Assembly (NCBI GenBank): GCA_044226845.1
Contig: JBGAGG010000002.1
Location: forward strand, 124,001 to 188,000
Direction of reading: 5' to 3'
Origin: JAFDZO01 sp044226845
Lineage (GTDB): Bacteria > Bacteroidota > Ignavibacteria > Tepidaquicellales > Tepidaquicellaceae
Length of the DNA: 64,000 bases
Both the position numbers and the translations under genes were made by a program. The notes under the pieces are model-generated. The model was given only the letters and a program-made list of their open reading frames with translations, did no database searches and was not told the origin of the DNA. Positions 53,619 to 62,884 of this stretch are shown here, one piece after another. Position 1 is the first letter of the stretch; each line of letters opens with the position of its first letter.

Positions 53619-54608
53619 TTATGGATTAATTGATGGTAATGAAAAAGGTGATTTATACTCGTAATCTTTAGAGGTTAATACTACATTTTTTTTAACCAGA
53701 CTTTTATCGTAAACATCATAATCTGTAATCAATATGCAATCAGAGCCTGTCTTCACAATAAAGTCACCATTATGAAATACATTCAGAATTGTTCCTGCCA
53801 TTATATCAGGATTAAATAATCTTGTGTCGAATGGTTGAGCTTTCCATATCCTGATTTTTTCTTCACCTGCAAATGTAAATGCTCCGGGAAATGGATATGT
53901 AACTCCGCGGATTAAATTGTAAATCTCAGTAGTATCTTTATCCCAGAATATTACACCATCTTTTTCGGTTCTCTTGGGGAAAAACGTAGCAGGCATATCA
54001 AGCTGCGGCTTCAGATTAAACTTATTCTCCAAAATTCTTTCCATATTCACTTTTAAAATCTTAATCATAGATAAAGTATTTTTATAGTGGCATGTCTGCG
54101 CAGTATCGAAAATATTTATATCGAAAATTTCCGTTGCAAGAATGTCCCCGTCATCTACTCCCGGGTTATATTTAAAAAGATTTGTAATAAACTTATCTTT
54201 ACCCTGTATCAAGCTCCAGTTCATAGGGCTTCTTCCTCTTCCGTAAGGTAAAGGTCTTGGTGAACCGTGCATACCAAAAGAGCCAATGCTTAATCTTTGC
54301 AGCAGCCATTCAGGAATTAATCTTTGCCAGCCAATAACAAGAAGCAGGTCTATTGTTTTTTCTTTAAGAACCTTTTTATCTTCTTCAGAAGTTAATGAAT
54401 AGGAGTCACAAATATAAACTTCAATATTGTTTTCGGCAGCAAAGGATTGCAGATTCATATATCCGGCAACTTTATTCTTCTCGGCAGTTTTTTCGTCAAT
54501 AGTAATGAGCAAATCAATCTTATAACCTTCTTCTATAAGCGCCGTCATGCACTCTAAAGAAGTATCTTTGCATCCGGCAAAAGCTATTTTTTTATTTCTG
54601 TTTTCCAT
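53619..54608 (-). CDS. Formyltransferase-family protein, altered active site
   Basis: This 329-residue protein has the formyltransferase Rossmann fold and ends in an OB-like domain, as in methionyl-tRNA formyltransferase and ArnA. In the catalytic stretch GSFGMHGSPRPLPYGRGRSP, His114 and the later Asp (about 152, VDDGD) are present. The Asn that normally stands two residues before the His is replaced by Gly112. Such variants occur in polysaccharide loci, where homologues formylate amino sugars; this one may use another mechanism or not formylate at all. It overlaps the gene upstream by 17 nt. Confidence 0.78.
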   Translation of the reverse strand: MENRNKKIAFAGCKDTSLECMTALIEEGYKIDLLITIDEKTAEKNKVAGYMNLQSFAAENNIEVYICDSYSLTSEEDKKVLKEKTIDLLLVIGWQRLIPEWLLQRLSIGSFGMHGSPRPLPYGRGRSPMNWSLIQGKDKFITNLFKYNPGVDDGDILATEIFDINIFDTAQTCHYKNTLSMIKILKVNMERILENKFNLKPQLDMPATFFPKRTEKDGVIFWDKDTTEIYNLIRGVTYPFPGAFTFAGEEKIRIWKAQPFDTRLFNPDIMAGTILNVFHNGDFIVKTGSDCILITDYDVYDKSLVKKNVVLTSKDYEYKSPFSLPSINP

Positions 54609-55344
54609 TAGGTTTTAAATTTTTCCCATCCCAGAAGCTTTTTAGTTCAGAGTATAAGTTTTCTTCAAATCGCTCACTTTGTAAAGTACGGAAATTATCA
54701 AGGCATTGGATGTCAGGTACAGCATCTTCATTCCACCAGATAGGATGAATTAAAATATGTAAGTTTTCTTTTCTTTTATATTCTTCGCTATCGAGGGGAT
54801 GGCCGTATCTCCATAGCGCTCTTGAATCTGCCAAGTACTTAAAATTATTTACAAACACCGGCTCATAAGCATGGGGATAAATTGATAATTCAAGCCTGCT
54901 GAAAAATTCAAGACTCAAGGGTCTGTGAAAACTAACTGAGTCAAGTTTTATACTATAAAAATCCTGCATAAAATCTATTTCCCTTTTAATCTGATATGAC
55001 ATCTGAGAGATAGTTAAGCCGTCATATTTTGCAAAATCAAAATGCAGTCCTATGTAATGCTGAAGTTCTATAATTCTTCTAATAATTTTTTCTTCTCTGC
55101 CCGAAAATATATTATAGAAGGGTGAGCGGAGGAAGAGAAAATATGTCGCCGGAACTCCAAGCTCTGCCTCTATCTCTGCCATCTCAAGAGCTTTCTCCAA
55201 TGATAAATCTATATCATGACGCAGCAGTACTTTTTTTTCAATCGGTTCATTGGAAAATTTAATTTTCGAGAAGCAGGTAAAATTATAATCTTCCTTTAGT
55301 TTATTTATTAATGTCTTATAATTGTTGTAAGTCAATTCTTCCAT
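54592..55344 (-). CDS. Polysaccharide-deacetylase-like protein
   Basis: The 250-residue protein carries the first catalytic motif in VLLRHDIDLS, a YIGLHFDFAKYDG stretch, FHRPLSLEFFS and LIHPIWW, compatible with a NodB-like TIM-barrel. No signal peptide is seen. Relatives occur in O-antigen loci. It overlaps the formyltransferase-like gene, so removal of an N-acetyl group followed by formylation of the free amine is a neat but unproven pairing. Confidence 0.72.
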   Translation of the reverse strand: MEELTYNNYKTLINKLKEDYNFTCFSKIKFSNEPIEKKVLLRHDIDLSLEKALEMAEIEAELGVPATYFLFLRSPFYNIFSGREEKIIRRIIELQHYIGLHFDFAKYDGLTISQMSYQIKREIDFMQDFYSIKLDSVSFHRPLSLEFFSRLELSIYPHAYEPVFVNNFKYLADSRALWRYGHPLDSEEYKRKENLHILIHPIWWNEDAVPDIQCLDNFRTLQSERFEENLYSELKSFWDGKNLKPNGKQK

Positions 55345-55363
55345 CAGGTTATAATAATTTGTA

Positions 55364-56443
55364 CTATAATAATTTTGTTAATTCTTTGTTTATATTCCCT
55401 GCGGAGTTGCCGACACCGAAAAATGCAGGTTTGTTATCCGATTTATAATTAAGATACTTTCCAAGTGACTGCTCAATCAATTCTCCGTTATCTGCAACTT
55501 CCATTGACCATCCTGCTCTTACAACATTTTTCCACCAGCTGTTTACAAGCGGTACTATAGTAAATTTTTCTGCAAAGTACGCTTCTCGTATCACACCGCC
55601 TGAATCAGTAATTACCAATGAAGATAAAGAAAGCACGGATGAGAAATCAATGTATGGAAGGGGCTCTAACAGAATTACGGAAGCTTTATTAAGTAATTTT
55701 TTTATAGCTTCAGAAGAGTCAACTAATTTTTTTGTCCTTGGATGAATGGGCCACACAATATTAACATTGCTGTTAATAATTCCTTTAAGGATTTTCAATA
55801 ATCTGTTTTCATCCTGTGTGTTTTCTACCCTGTGTATAGTGAGTAATACGAAGTCATCCGGTAGATTATATTTTTTCTTGGCATCTGCTGCGTTCTCTTT
55901 TATTTTCGGCTCATTAAGTTTGTATAAGTCATACATGGGGTCGCCGACAAATATTCCGTTCTTTAATCCTTCGAGCTCAAGTTTTTCTACGGCATCTTCT
56001 GTAGAGCATAAATTATAATTGCTGATGTGATCAACAATTACTCTGTTTATCTCTTCCGGAACATGCATCTTCTGATAAATTCTTTCTCCCGCTTCTATAT
56101 GAAATAGCGGCAGGTATAATTTTGAAGCAACAAGACCTGCAGCTAAAGTTGAATCCGTATCTCCGTAAGTTAATACGGCATCCGGATTTTCTTTTTCAAT
56201 AACTTCTTCAAGCTTCATCATTATTTGCGCTGTCATCTTGGCATGAGATAACCCTCCGATGCTTAAATTATAGTCGGGAGTAGGAATGTTTAACTCAGAG
56301 AAAAAAGAATCGGACATTTTGTAATCATAATGCTGGCCTGTATGAACAAGAATTTCGTTAAAGGATTTTCTTATCTCATGTGAAACAATAGCGCACTTCA
56401 CAAATTGAGGACGGGCACCAACTACTGTAAGTATTTTTTTCAT
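55364..56443 (-). CDS. wecB: UDP-N-acetylglucosamine 2-epimerase (non-hydrolysing)
   Basis: The 359-residue enzyme shows GARPQFVKCAI, HTGQHYD, TYGDTDSTLAAGL, HIEAGER, PEEINRVIVDHIS and TDSGGVIREAYF, the family's substrate and allosteric motifs. It interconverts UDP-GlcNAc and UDP-ManNAc, or a similar step on UDP-diacetamido uronates (WbpI-like). The latter would link it to the acetamidino genes at the right end. The length is normal for the family. Confidence 0.9.
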   Translation of the reverse strand: MKKILTVVGARPQFVKCAIVSHEIRKSFNEILVHTGQHYDYKMSDSFFSELNIPTPDYNLSIGGLSHAKMTAQIMMKLEEVIEKENPDAVLTYGDTDSTLAAGLVASKLYLPLFHIEAGERIYQKMHVPEEINRVIVDHISNYNLCSTEDAVEKLELEGLKNGIFVGDPMYDLYKLNEPKIKENAADAKKKYNLPDDFVLLTIHRVENTQDENRLLKILKGIINSNVNIVWPIHPRTKKLVDSSEAIKKLLNKASVILLEPLPYIDFSSVLSLSSLVITDSGGVIREAYFAEKFTIVPLVNSWWKNVVRAGWSMEVADNGELIEQSLGKYLNYKSDNKPAFFGVGNSAGNINKELTKLL

Positions 56444-56493
56444 TAATTATAAATAAAATATAAAGGGATTTGAAACTGTTTCTCTTTTAAAAA

Positions 56494-57615
56494 TTACCAC
56501 TCGCCCTTTTGCAGGGCAATTGCATGTTTCTTAGCTAATTTTTTTTGTTTATCTGCTCTTCCGTTTTTCATTGCATATAAATCATCTTTGATAGTTTGTC
56601 TCGGACTTATTCCTCTCATCTTCATTCTGAAAATATTAAGTATCAGATAAATTCCTTTAAATATAAATTTAGGAATCATTCTGACTATATCGGATATGTA
56701 GGCATAAAGTTTATGTTTACCTCTCAATCCTTTTTTAGATTCTTTAAGAATTGATTTGTAGTCTTCCTGCTCTTTCGGCAAATCAACAAAGTTGTATGCA
56801 AAAGTGTTATCAAGACAGAAGAAAATAAAACTGTAAGGTCTCATATTTTTCGTATTAAAAACAGCATGCTTAATTAATTCTCTGTCGTTTGTTTCATCTG
56901 AAACCATATATGCTAATCGCATCAAACTATAAAACCCTGCCTCATAAAAATAAAATGAACCTTTTACATTGTTATCGTCGGGTTCCTGAAAATCATAAAC
57001 TTCGAGTGTATTAAGCATTACAGGCTTAGGCATATTTGTTGCGGCTGCTTCTAAAAGAAGCACATGTGTCTGCGGCCAGCAAGTTGTTGCAATCTTGTCA
57101 TAATACTTTTTCAGATTTTCTTTTAAAAAATCTGTTTTAGTTGCCGTGCACATATTTCCCATGTAATAGAAATAATTCGAGACAGCCTCGTGGATAGAAA
57201 TCTTTCTGTTTTCTTTGATTCCCTTATAGCCTCTTTGAGCAAAAATTGTTAACGGCACATCTGGATTATCATTCAAAACATTTATTACTTTTATCAGAGC
57301 GCCTTCAGGAAGTATGTCATCATCACCGTAAAACATCCAGTACTTTCCATTGGTTAACTCAAACAGCTTTATGATGTTTTTTACAACTCCTATATTCTTT
57401 TCGTTTCTGCTGTATTTTATGTAATGTTTTTCACGGCATAAACCGGTCATATATTCCTGCGTACCATCATCGGAACAGTTATCAGAAACAATTATTTCTA
57501 CCGTAGAACTTAAGTTGTTTTGCTCAACTTGTGAGATAACTGAGTTAAGCATTACTTTTAAATACTTTACTCTGTTAAATGTAGGTATTAATATGGAAAG
57601 CAGGGGCGTAGACAA
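56494..57615 (-). CDS. Family 2 glycosyltransferase
   Basis: The 373-residue protein has the GT-A fold with LLSILIPTFNRVKYL, IIVSDNCSDDGT and the metal motif YGDDD near residue 97. The C-terminal 150 residues are helical and basic with one hydrophobic stretch (about 318-332), which may touch the membrane. It is inverting by family. Its start abuts the stop of the oxidoreductase gene upstream. Confidence 0.85.
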   Translation of the reverse strand: MSTPLLSILIPTFNRVKYLKVMLNSVISQVEQNNLSSTVEIIVSDNCSDDGTQEYMTGLCREKHYIKYSRNEKNIGVVKNIIKLFELTNGKYWMFYGDDDILPEGALIKVINVLNDNPDVPLTIFAQRGYKGIKENRKISIHEAVSNYFYYMGNMCTATKTDFLKENLKKYYDKIATTCWPQTHVLLLEAAATNMPKPVMLNTLEVYDFQEPDDNNVKGSFYFYEAGFYSLMRLAYMVSDETNDRELIKHAVFNTKNMRPYSFIFFCLDNTFAYNFVDLPKEQEDYKSILKESKKGLRGKHKLYAYISDIVRMIPKFIFKGIYLILNIFRMKMRGISPRQTIKDDLYAMKNGRADKQKKLAKKHAIALQKGEW

Positions 57616-58536
57616 TTATCTCGGTGTGAATTTATTTATACTTTCTGTTTGCTTCCATAAATCATTCGACTGCTTATAAAGCCAATACATATCCTTGTTT
57701 TCTTCTTCATTGTTTAAAGAAGTCAATAGATTTTTTAAGATACTGACTCTGTTATCTTCCTTATCAATTGAATCATTTGCCTTTTCAAAAGGAGAAACTG
57801 AGTCTATTAGCTCAATTGAAGTATGATTATCGTAGCATTCAATTGAAAAAATTTCCTTATCTGAGTTTGAGTTTACATTTACTGAACAATGAAATTTATC
57901 TTTGTTTTCAAAGACAGCCTCCCATCTTTCTAAATCATTATTGTCGCTTCCTGTAATATTTGAAGATATTACTTTTGTAAATCCAAAACTTACAAGTACA
58001 GGAAATAAATGTATTCCAAAAAAACGTATAACGCCGCCACCTTCATCGTTAAATCTTTTCCAGTTAATAGCATCATGCTTGTAATGATAAGCTTTAAACT
58101 TCCATGAAAATTTTATGTTTGTATTCTGAATCGATTCATTTGTAATATTTCTAAACCAGTCAGTATATAAAAATGTATAGCCTATCCGAAAATTTTTATT
58201 GCTTTGTATAAGTCTTGAAATTATTTCTTCTGATAACTCAGGTGTAGAGGCAATCGGTTTTTCAAATATGATATGCGATAAATTATTTTGTCGAATTACA
58301 TTTTCAAAATATCCTTCCTGAATTTTCGGCGGAACACAGATTACAAGCTTGTTTACAATAGTTGTAAGTTTTTCAATATCATCTACCCATTCAATCTTAT
58401 CCTTGTATAGTTGTAACTCAGGTCTTGTAAGGAATATTTCTCTAGCTTCTTCTAATAATACAGCTTTACCTTCTGTTTGCATAACTGCAGGCAGATAGCC
58501 ATATAAACCAAAACCAGTGCCGATAATTCCTGTCAT
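57616..58536 (-). CDS. Gfo/Idh/MocA-family oxidoreductase
   Basis: This 306-residue protein has a Rossmann N-terminus (TGIIGTGFGLYGYLPAV), the family EKP motif (FEKPIAS, near 89-95) and a beta-rich C-terminal substrate domain. It lies 3 nt from the C-methyltransferase gene and abuts the glycosyltransferase, so reduction of a keto group in the CDP-linked branched sugar is a reasonable assignment. It is somewhat shorter than typical members of about 340 residues. Confidence 0.75.
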   Translation of the reverse strand: MTGIIGTGFGLYGYLPAVMQTEGKAVLLEEAREIFLTRPELQLYKDKIEWVDDIEKLTTIVNKLVICVPPKIQEGYFENVIRQNNLSHIIFEKPIASTPELSEEIISRLIQSNKNFRIGYTFLYTDWFRNITNESIQNTNIKFSWKFKAYHYKHDAINWKRFNDEGGGVIRFFGIHLFPVLVSFGFTKVISSNITGSDNNDLERWEAVFENKDKFHCSVNVNSNSDKEIFSIECYDNHTSIELIDSVSPFEKANDSIDKEDNRVSILKNLLTSLNNEEENKDMYWLYKQSNDLWKQTESINKFTPR

Positions 58537-58539
58537 GAA

Positions 58540-59772
58540 TTACTTATTATCCAGAACGTTAATAATTTCTCCTTTAAAACCTTTGCCTGTAAGATAACTT
58601 GCAATTTCATTTTTTATATGCCAGGCAAGATTTAAAATTATTTTTTCATCAGCAAGAGTTTTGTATAAGTCTTCATCTGATAGAATCGGAATGCGTGTGC
58701 CGGGCAGATAGTGATTAATTTTCATTGAGCCGGGTTTTTCATAAGCTGCTGAAATTTTGTCCGCATCAAGTCCTAAAAGCTTTACAAGTATAGCTGCTCT
58801 TCCTGGAAAAGCTTTAGCTTTTATTTTCCCGTTTTTGTTTACTGTTTCATCAATCAATTCTTTCATTTCTTTTTCCCACACTGCAATACTGTCTCTCATT
58901 TTTGCAAAGTCATCAAAATATTTTTTTTCTCTTTCAATAACTTCTTCAACATTGTTGTTCGGAATATTGTGCTTTGTACTATCTCCCATAACAACGCGGA
59001 TATTTCCGCCATATCTTGAGGGGAATTCAACCGTTAATATACTTAAGCCAAGTGATTTAGCAATAAACTCAAATGAAGTGTAGCTGTACGTTCTAGGATG
59101 CTCATGATAAAATGTATCGAACTGATTTGATTTTAATACTGAACCGAGATAATGGTTTTCAACAACAATAATTGTTTCCGGTTTTAATAAAACTTTTAAT
59201 GCATCAAGTACACCTTTGAGATTTTCTATGTGAGCAAATACATTTGTAAAAGTAATTACATCAGGCTTCCCTGCTTCCGCCAATATTTTTTCTGAAGCTT
59301 CTGTATCCAAAAATACATTATAAACTCTGTGTCCTTTTTCTTGTGCATCTGAGTATGCGCCTGTAGGCTCAATGCCTATAGTTTCAACGCCTTTCTCTTT
59401 AAAGAAGTCCAATAAACTTCCGTCATTACAGCCTATATCAAGAACTTTTTTCCCTTCTAATGTTCCAAGATATGTTTCACAATCTGCGACAAGTCCCTTC
59501 ATTCCGTTTAAAACATCGGCAGTGAATCTTGAGCGGTAGTGGTAAGTTTTTGGAAATAATTCCGTTTTCGGTATCTGATATTTTTGATGGGCTGTGTTGC
59601 AAGTTTTGCAGTATAAAATTTCTATAGGGTATTCTTTACAGATTCTATCACTGCCGACTTCAACTAAGTCATCGCACATTGGGTGCAAGCCAAGATTCAA
59701 TACCGGATGCAATTCTTCCCCACCGCATACTTCACATGAAGATATTTTTATCAAATTGTCGTTTTCTTTCAT
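58540..59772 (-). CDS. Sugar C-methyltransferase (SAM-dependent)
   Basis: The 410-residue protein has the three-part structure of deoxysugar C-methyltransferases: an N-terminal zinc-binding domain with C13/C16 and C55/C58, a SAM-binding Rossmann domain with VLDIGCNDGS at 110-119, and a C-terminal domain ending around GAxGRA-like FPGRAAILVK. Enzymes such as TylC3 add a methyl at C3 of a 4-keto-6-deoxy sugar. Its position directly after rfbG points to a CDP-4-keto-6-deoxyglucose substrate and a branched deoxyhexose product. Confidence 0.85.
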   Translation of the reverse strand: MKENDNLIKISSCEVCGGEELHPVLNLGLHPMCDDLVEVGSDRICKEYPIEILYCKTCNTAHQKYQIPKTELFPKTYHYRSRFTADVLNGMKGLVADCETYLGTLEGKKVLDIGCNDGSLLDFFKEKGVETIGIEPTGAYSDAQEKGHRVYNVFLDTEASEKILAEAGKPDVITFTNVFAHIENLKGVLDALKVLLKPETIIVVENHYLGSVLKSNQFDTFYHEHPRTYSYTSFEFIAKSLGLSILTVEFPSRYGGNIRVVMGDSTKHNIPNNNVEEVIEREKKYFDDFAKMRDSIAVWEKEMKELIDETVNKNGKIKAKAFPGRAAILVKLLGLDADKISAAYEKPGSMKINHYLPGTRIPILSDEDLYKTLADEKIILNLAWHIKNEIASYLTGKGFKGEIINVLDNK

Positions 59773-59802
59773 TTATTTTTTGTTAAGTATTATTATTTTT
59801 AA

Positions 59803-60882
59803 TTATAAATTGTTGAACTTATGAATCTGTGACTTCATTAAATTTACTGCGTCATTTTTTTCAAAAAATTCTTTATACCAGTCTATAGTGAACTTAATCG
59901 ATTCACCTGCATTCATTATCGGTTCCCACTGTAATTCATTCTTAGCCTTTGTAATATCCAGCTTTAATAATCCTGCTTCGTGCGGTTGGTTTGATAACGA
60001 AGGTTTTTTGTACTCTCCGGCACCCCAATATTTGATGGCAAGATTTACAAGCTCTTCCACAGTTAAATCATCTTCAATATTCGGTCCGAAGTTCCATGCA
60101 TCAGAATATTTTACAGGATCATCAACCATCCTGGTTCCAAGGTGAAGATAGCCTCCCAATGGTTCAAGAACATGCTGCCAAGGTCTAATAGCATTAGGGT
60201 TTCTTACTGTAATAGTTTTATTTTCCTGTAATGCTCTTATTATATCAGGAATGATTCTGTCTTTCGCCCAGTCTCCGCCGCCGATTACATTTCCTGCTCT
60301 GGTGCTTGCAATAGATTTTTTATGGGTTGAATAATCTTTTGTATTAAAAAAAGAATTTCTATACGAGCTTATAATAATTTCAGAGCATGCTTTGCTTGCA
60401 CTGTAGGGGTCATATCCTCCAAGCCTGTCGGTTTCAATATATCTGTGATGAGATTCATTATTTTCATAAACTTTATCTGTTGTAATTAAAATCACTGCGC
60501 ATTGGTTATCTAAAAATCGTGCAGCGTTCAAAACTTTTGCAGTACCAATAGCATTTACATCAAAAGTTTCAACAGGAGTTTCGTAAGATAATCTTACAAG
60601 CGGCTGCGCGGCTAAATGAAAAATAAAATCCGGTTTGTAATCAAGAATTTCTTTTTCTAATTTTTCTTTATTCCTAATATCTGCAATTACCGAGTGCGAA
60701 AGCTCGCTGCCTTTAATTGAATCAAATAAATTCACTTCACCTTCAGGAGCAAGAGCATATCCTTTTACATCTGCGCCTAACATATTTAACCAGAACAAAA
60801 GCCACGAGCCTTTAAAGCCAGTGTGACCGGTTAAAAAAATTTTTTTACCTCTGTAATATTGTTCTAAGTGTTTGTAATTCAT
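59803..60882 (-). CDS. rfbG: CDP-glucose 4,6-dehydratase
   Basis: Starting at ATG 60882 (an upstream ATG at 60954 would lie inside rfbF and add 24 unlikely residues) gives 359 residues. The dinucleotide loop FLTGHTGFKGSW, the catalytic YDPYSASK and RAGNVIGGGDWAKDR are those of RfbG. It turns CDP-glucose into CDP-4-keto-6-deoxyglucose, the entry point for CDP-deoxyhexoses. The gene is 13 nt downstream of rfbF, which makes its substrate. Confidence 0.93.
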   Translation of the reverse strand: MNYKHLEQYYRGKKIFLTGHTGFKGSWLLFWLNMLGADVKGYALAPEGEVNLFDSIKGSELSHSVIADIRNKEKLEKEILDYKPDFIFHLAAQPLVRLSYETPVETFDVNAIGTAKVLNAARFLDNQCAVILITTDKVYENNESHHRYIETDRLGGYDPYSASKACSEIIISSYRNSFFNTKDYSTHKKSIASTRAGNVIGGGDWAKDRIIPDIIRALQENKTITVRNPNAIRPWQHVLEPLGGYLHLGTRMVDDPVKYSDAWNFGPNIEDDLTVEELVNLAIKYWGAGEYKKPSLSNQPHEAGLLKLDITKAKNELQWEPIMNAGESIKFTIDWYKEFFEKNDAVNLMKSQIHKFNNL

Positions 60883-60895
60883 TTCAATTTTGCAT

Positions 60896-61678
60896 TTAAG
60901 CTTTCCATAGTTTCCACGGAGCATTCCCTGAACTCCATAGCGCTTCCAGTTCAATTCTATCTCTCATTGCATCCATCGATTTCCAGAATCCTGTATGTTT
61001 GTACGCTGAGAGCTGTCCGTCTTTCGCAATTTCACCGAGTGGACCTTTTTCCCATTGAACATTATCTACATCACCTTGCAGGTAATCAAAAATTTGCGGC
61101 TCAAGAACAAAAAAGCCTCCGTTAATCCACATGCCGTCACCATCAGGCTTCTCATTAAACTCACTGACTATACCGTCTGTGTTTATATCAAGATTACCGA
61201 ATCTTCCGGGAATCTGCACGCTTGTAAGAGTAGCATACTTTCCATGTTCTTTATGGAATTTAATCAGCTCATTCATATTTACGTCTGATACACCGTCGCC
61301 ATAAGTGAGCATAAAAGTTTCATTACCTACATGTTTCTGAATTTTTTTTATTCTTCCGGCTGTATTGGTATTTAACCCTGTATCTATTAAAGTAACTTTG
61401 AAAGACTCTGTGTTTGAATAGTGAACATCAATCTTATTTCTTTCCAATTCAATCGTAACATCAGAGTTGTGCAGATAATAATTATAGAAATATTCTTTAA
61501 TCAAGCTTGCTTTGTAACCGAGGCATAGTACAAATTCAGTGAATCCATAATGTTCATAAATTTTCATAATGTGCCAAAGTATCGGTTTGCCCCCAATCTC
61601 TACCATGGGCTTAGGTCTGGCCTCTGTTTCTTCCATCAGCCTTGTGCCAAGTCCGCCTGCTAATATAACAACTTTCAT
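60896..61678 (-). CDS. rfbF: Glucose-1-phosphate cytidylyltransferase
   Basis: The 260-residue enzyme has the nucleotidyltransferase start ILAGGLGTRLMEET, PKPMVEIGGKPI, YGDGVSDVN with the metal-binding Asp, and MWINGGFFVLE. It makes CDP-glucose from CTP and glucose-1-phosphate. It is immediately upstream of rfbG in transcription, 15 nt after the amidotransferase gene. The length is typical (about 257). Confidence 0.94.
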   Translation of the reverse strand: MKVVILAGGLGTRLMEETEARPKPMVEIGGKPILWHIMKIYEHYGFTEFVLCLGYKASLIKEYFYNYYLHNSDVTIELERNKIDVHYSNTESFKVTLIDTGLNTNTAGRIKKIQKHVGNETFMLTYGDGVSDVNMNELIKFHKEHGKYATLTSVQIPGRFGNLDINTDGIVSEFNEKPDGDGMWINGGFFVLEPQIFDYLQGDVDNVQWEKGPLGEIAKDGQLSAYKHTGFWKSMDAMRDRIELEALWSSGNAPWKLWKA

Positions 61679-61693
61679 TTCGTAATTATTAAA

Positions 61694-62854
61694 TTATCTG
61701 AATTTTTTTACTAAGCCTGTTATCTGTGCTCTCAAAGATTTGGGGAACAGATTCGGCAAGTTAAATACTAAATCATAAAATTTCTTCTCGGAAGGATATG
61801 CATCGTGCTGTTTTTCAGAGCGCTTTAAATAATCATCTAACTGTTCCTTTGTCCAACCCATTTTTTTGAGGAAATATATTTTATCATCTTCTAATGCCTG
61901 CTCGGAAGGGTAAGGAATCCCTTCCAATCCTTTTAATGCTTCTTCCCGGCTCATTTGTCCAGCAGCTATTAATGTAGCAAGATGAACCATTCGTTTATCT
62001 ACATTAAACTTCTTAGGCAATATATATCCCTGATAAAAACGTGTGAATATAGATTCATAATGTTTATACGGATAAGGCTTATATGCATAGTCTCTCTGTA
62101 AAACTTCAAGCGCATGAAATTTATTGTAAGGGAAATAATCTAAGAACGGAGTAAGCTGAATAAGTCTTACATAATAATACCATAATCTTTCCAATGTGCC
62201 GATCGAAGGGAAAGTTTTTATTTTTACATTCCCGAATTTTTTTGCAAGTCCGTAAATATTTTTTTTATCAAATTTATTCCATGCCCATCCCTGCGGAAGC
62301 GGTATTCCTTCAGTGGCTTTATTAATTCCGGTAAGAATGAATTTTACTTTATTCTTTGCAGCCAGCTGATAAATAACTGCAAGCATTGCATTATCATAAA
62401 GCAATTCTACATCAATTACATCGGCATCAAAAAATGATTGCATCAGGCTTCTGTATTCATCCCAGTCAATAACATGAGTATATAAATCTACTCCTAATCC
62501 TCTTACTAAATTTTCAATATTATTCTGCGCAAGTTCTGAATTCCAACCATTATCCATATGAACAGCCAAAGGACGAAGTCCTAATTGTTTTGCAAGTACA
62601 ATTGCCCATGAACTATCTACACCGCCTGATACACCAACGATACAGTCATAACGTTTTCCTTTGCCATTCTTTTTTACTTTATCAATAAATATATCAAGTT
62701 CTTTCTTTTGCTCTGCCGGATCTTTTTGAAGTATGTGTTTAGTATTTTTTAAAAAATCGGTGCAGTAATTGCAAACACCGTTTGCATCAAACTTTACATC
62801 TTTCACTCGTGAATCCATTATGCATCTTGTACAAATTTGATAATCTTTTTTCAT
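61694..62854 (-). CDS. N-acetyl sugar amidotransferase (WbpG-like)
   Basis: The 386-residue protein has a zinc knuckle (C8/C11 and C28/C31) and a PP-loop ATP-pyrophosphatase domain with SGGVDS at 76-81, matching WbpG/PseA-type enzymes. With ammonia from the HisH/HisF-like pair it converts an acetamido group on a sugar to an acetamidino group. Both partners are the next genes upstream, so the complex is complete in this operon except for the cut HisH. Confidence 0.9.
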   Translation of the reverse strand: MKKDYQICTRCIMDSRVKDVKFDANGVCNYCTDFLKNTKHILQKDPAEQKKELDIFIDKVKKNGKGKRYDCIVGVSGGVDSSWAIVLAKQLGLRPLAVHMDNGWNSELAQNNIENLVRGLGVDLYTHVIDWDEYRSLMQSFFDADVIDVELLYDNAMLAVIYQLAAKNKVKFILTGINKATEGIPLPQGWAWNKFDKKNIYGLAKKFGNVKIKTFPSIGTLERLWYYYVRLIQLTPFLDYFPYNKFHALEVLQRDYAYKPYPYKHYESIFTRFYQGYILPKKFNVDKRMVHLATLIAAGQMSREEALKGLEGIPYPSEQALEDDKIYFLKKMGWTKEQLDDYLKRSEKQHDAYPSEKKFYDLVFNLPNLFPKSLRAQITGLVKKFR

Positions 62855-62884
62855 TAAACCTTATTATGTATTGTAGTAAATATT

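Noticed and set aside
60883..60954. Extended N-terminus for CDP-glucose 4,6-dehydratase
   Set aside because: The extra 24 codons lie within rfbF and do not resemble the family; ATG 60882 puts the start where RfbG proteins begin.
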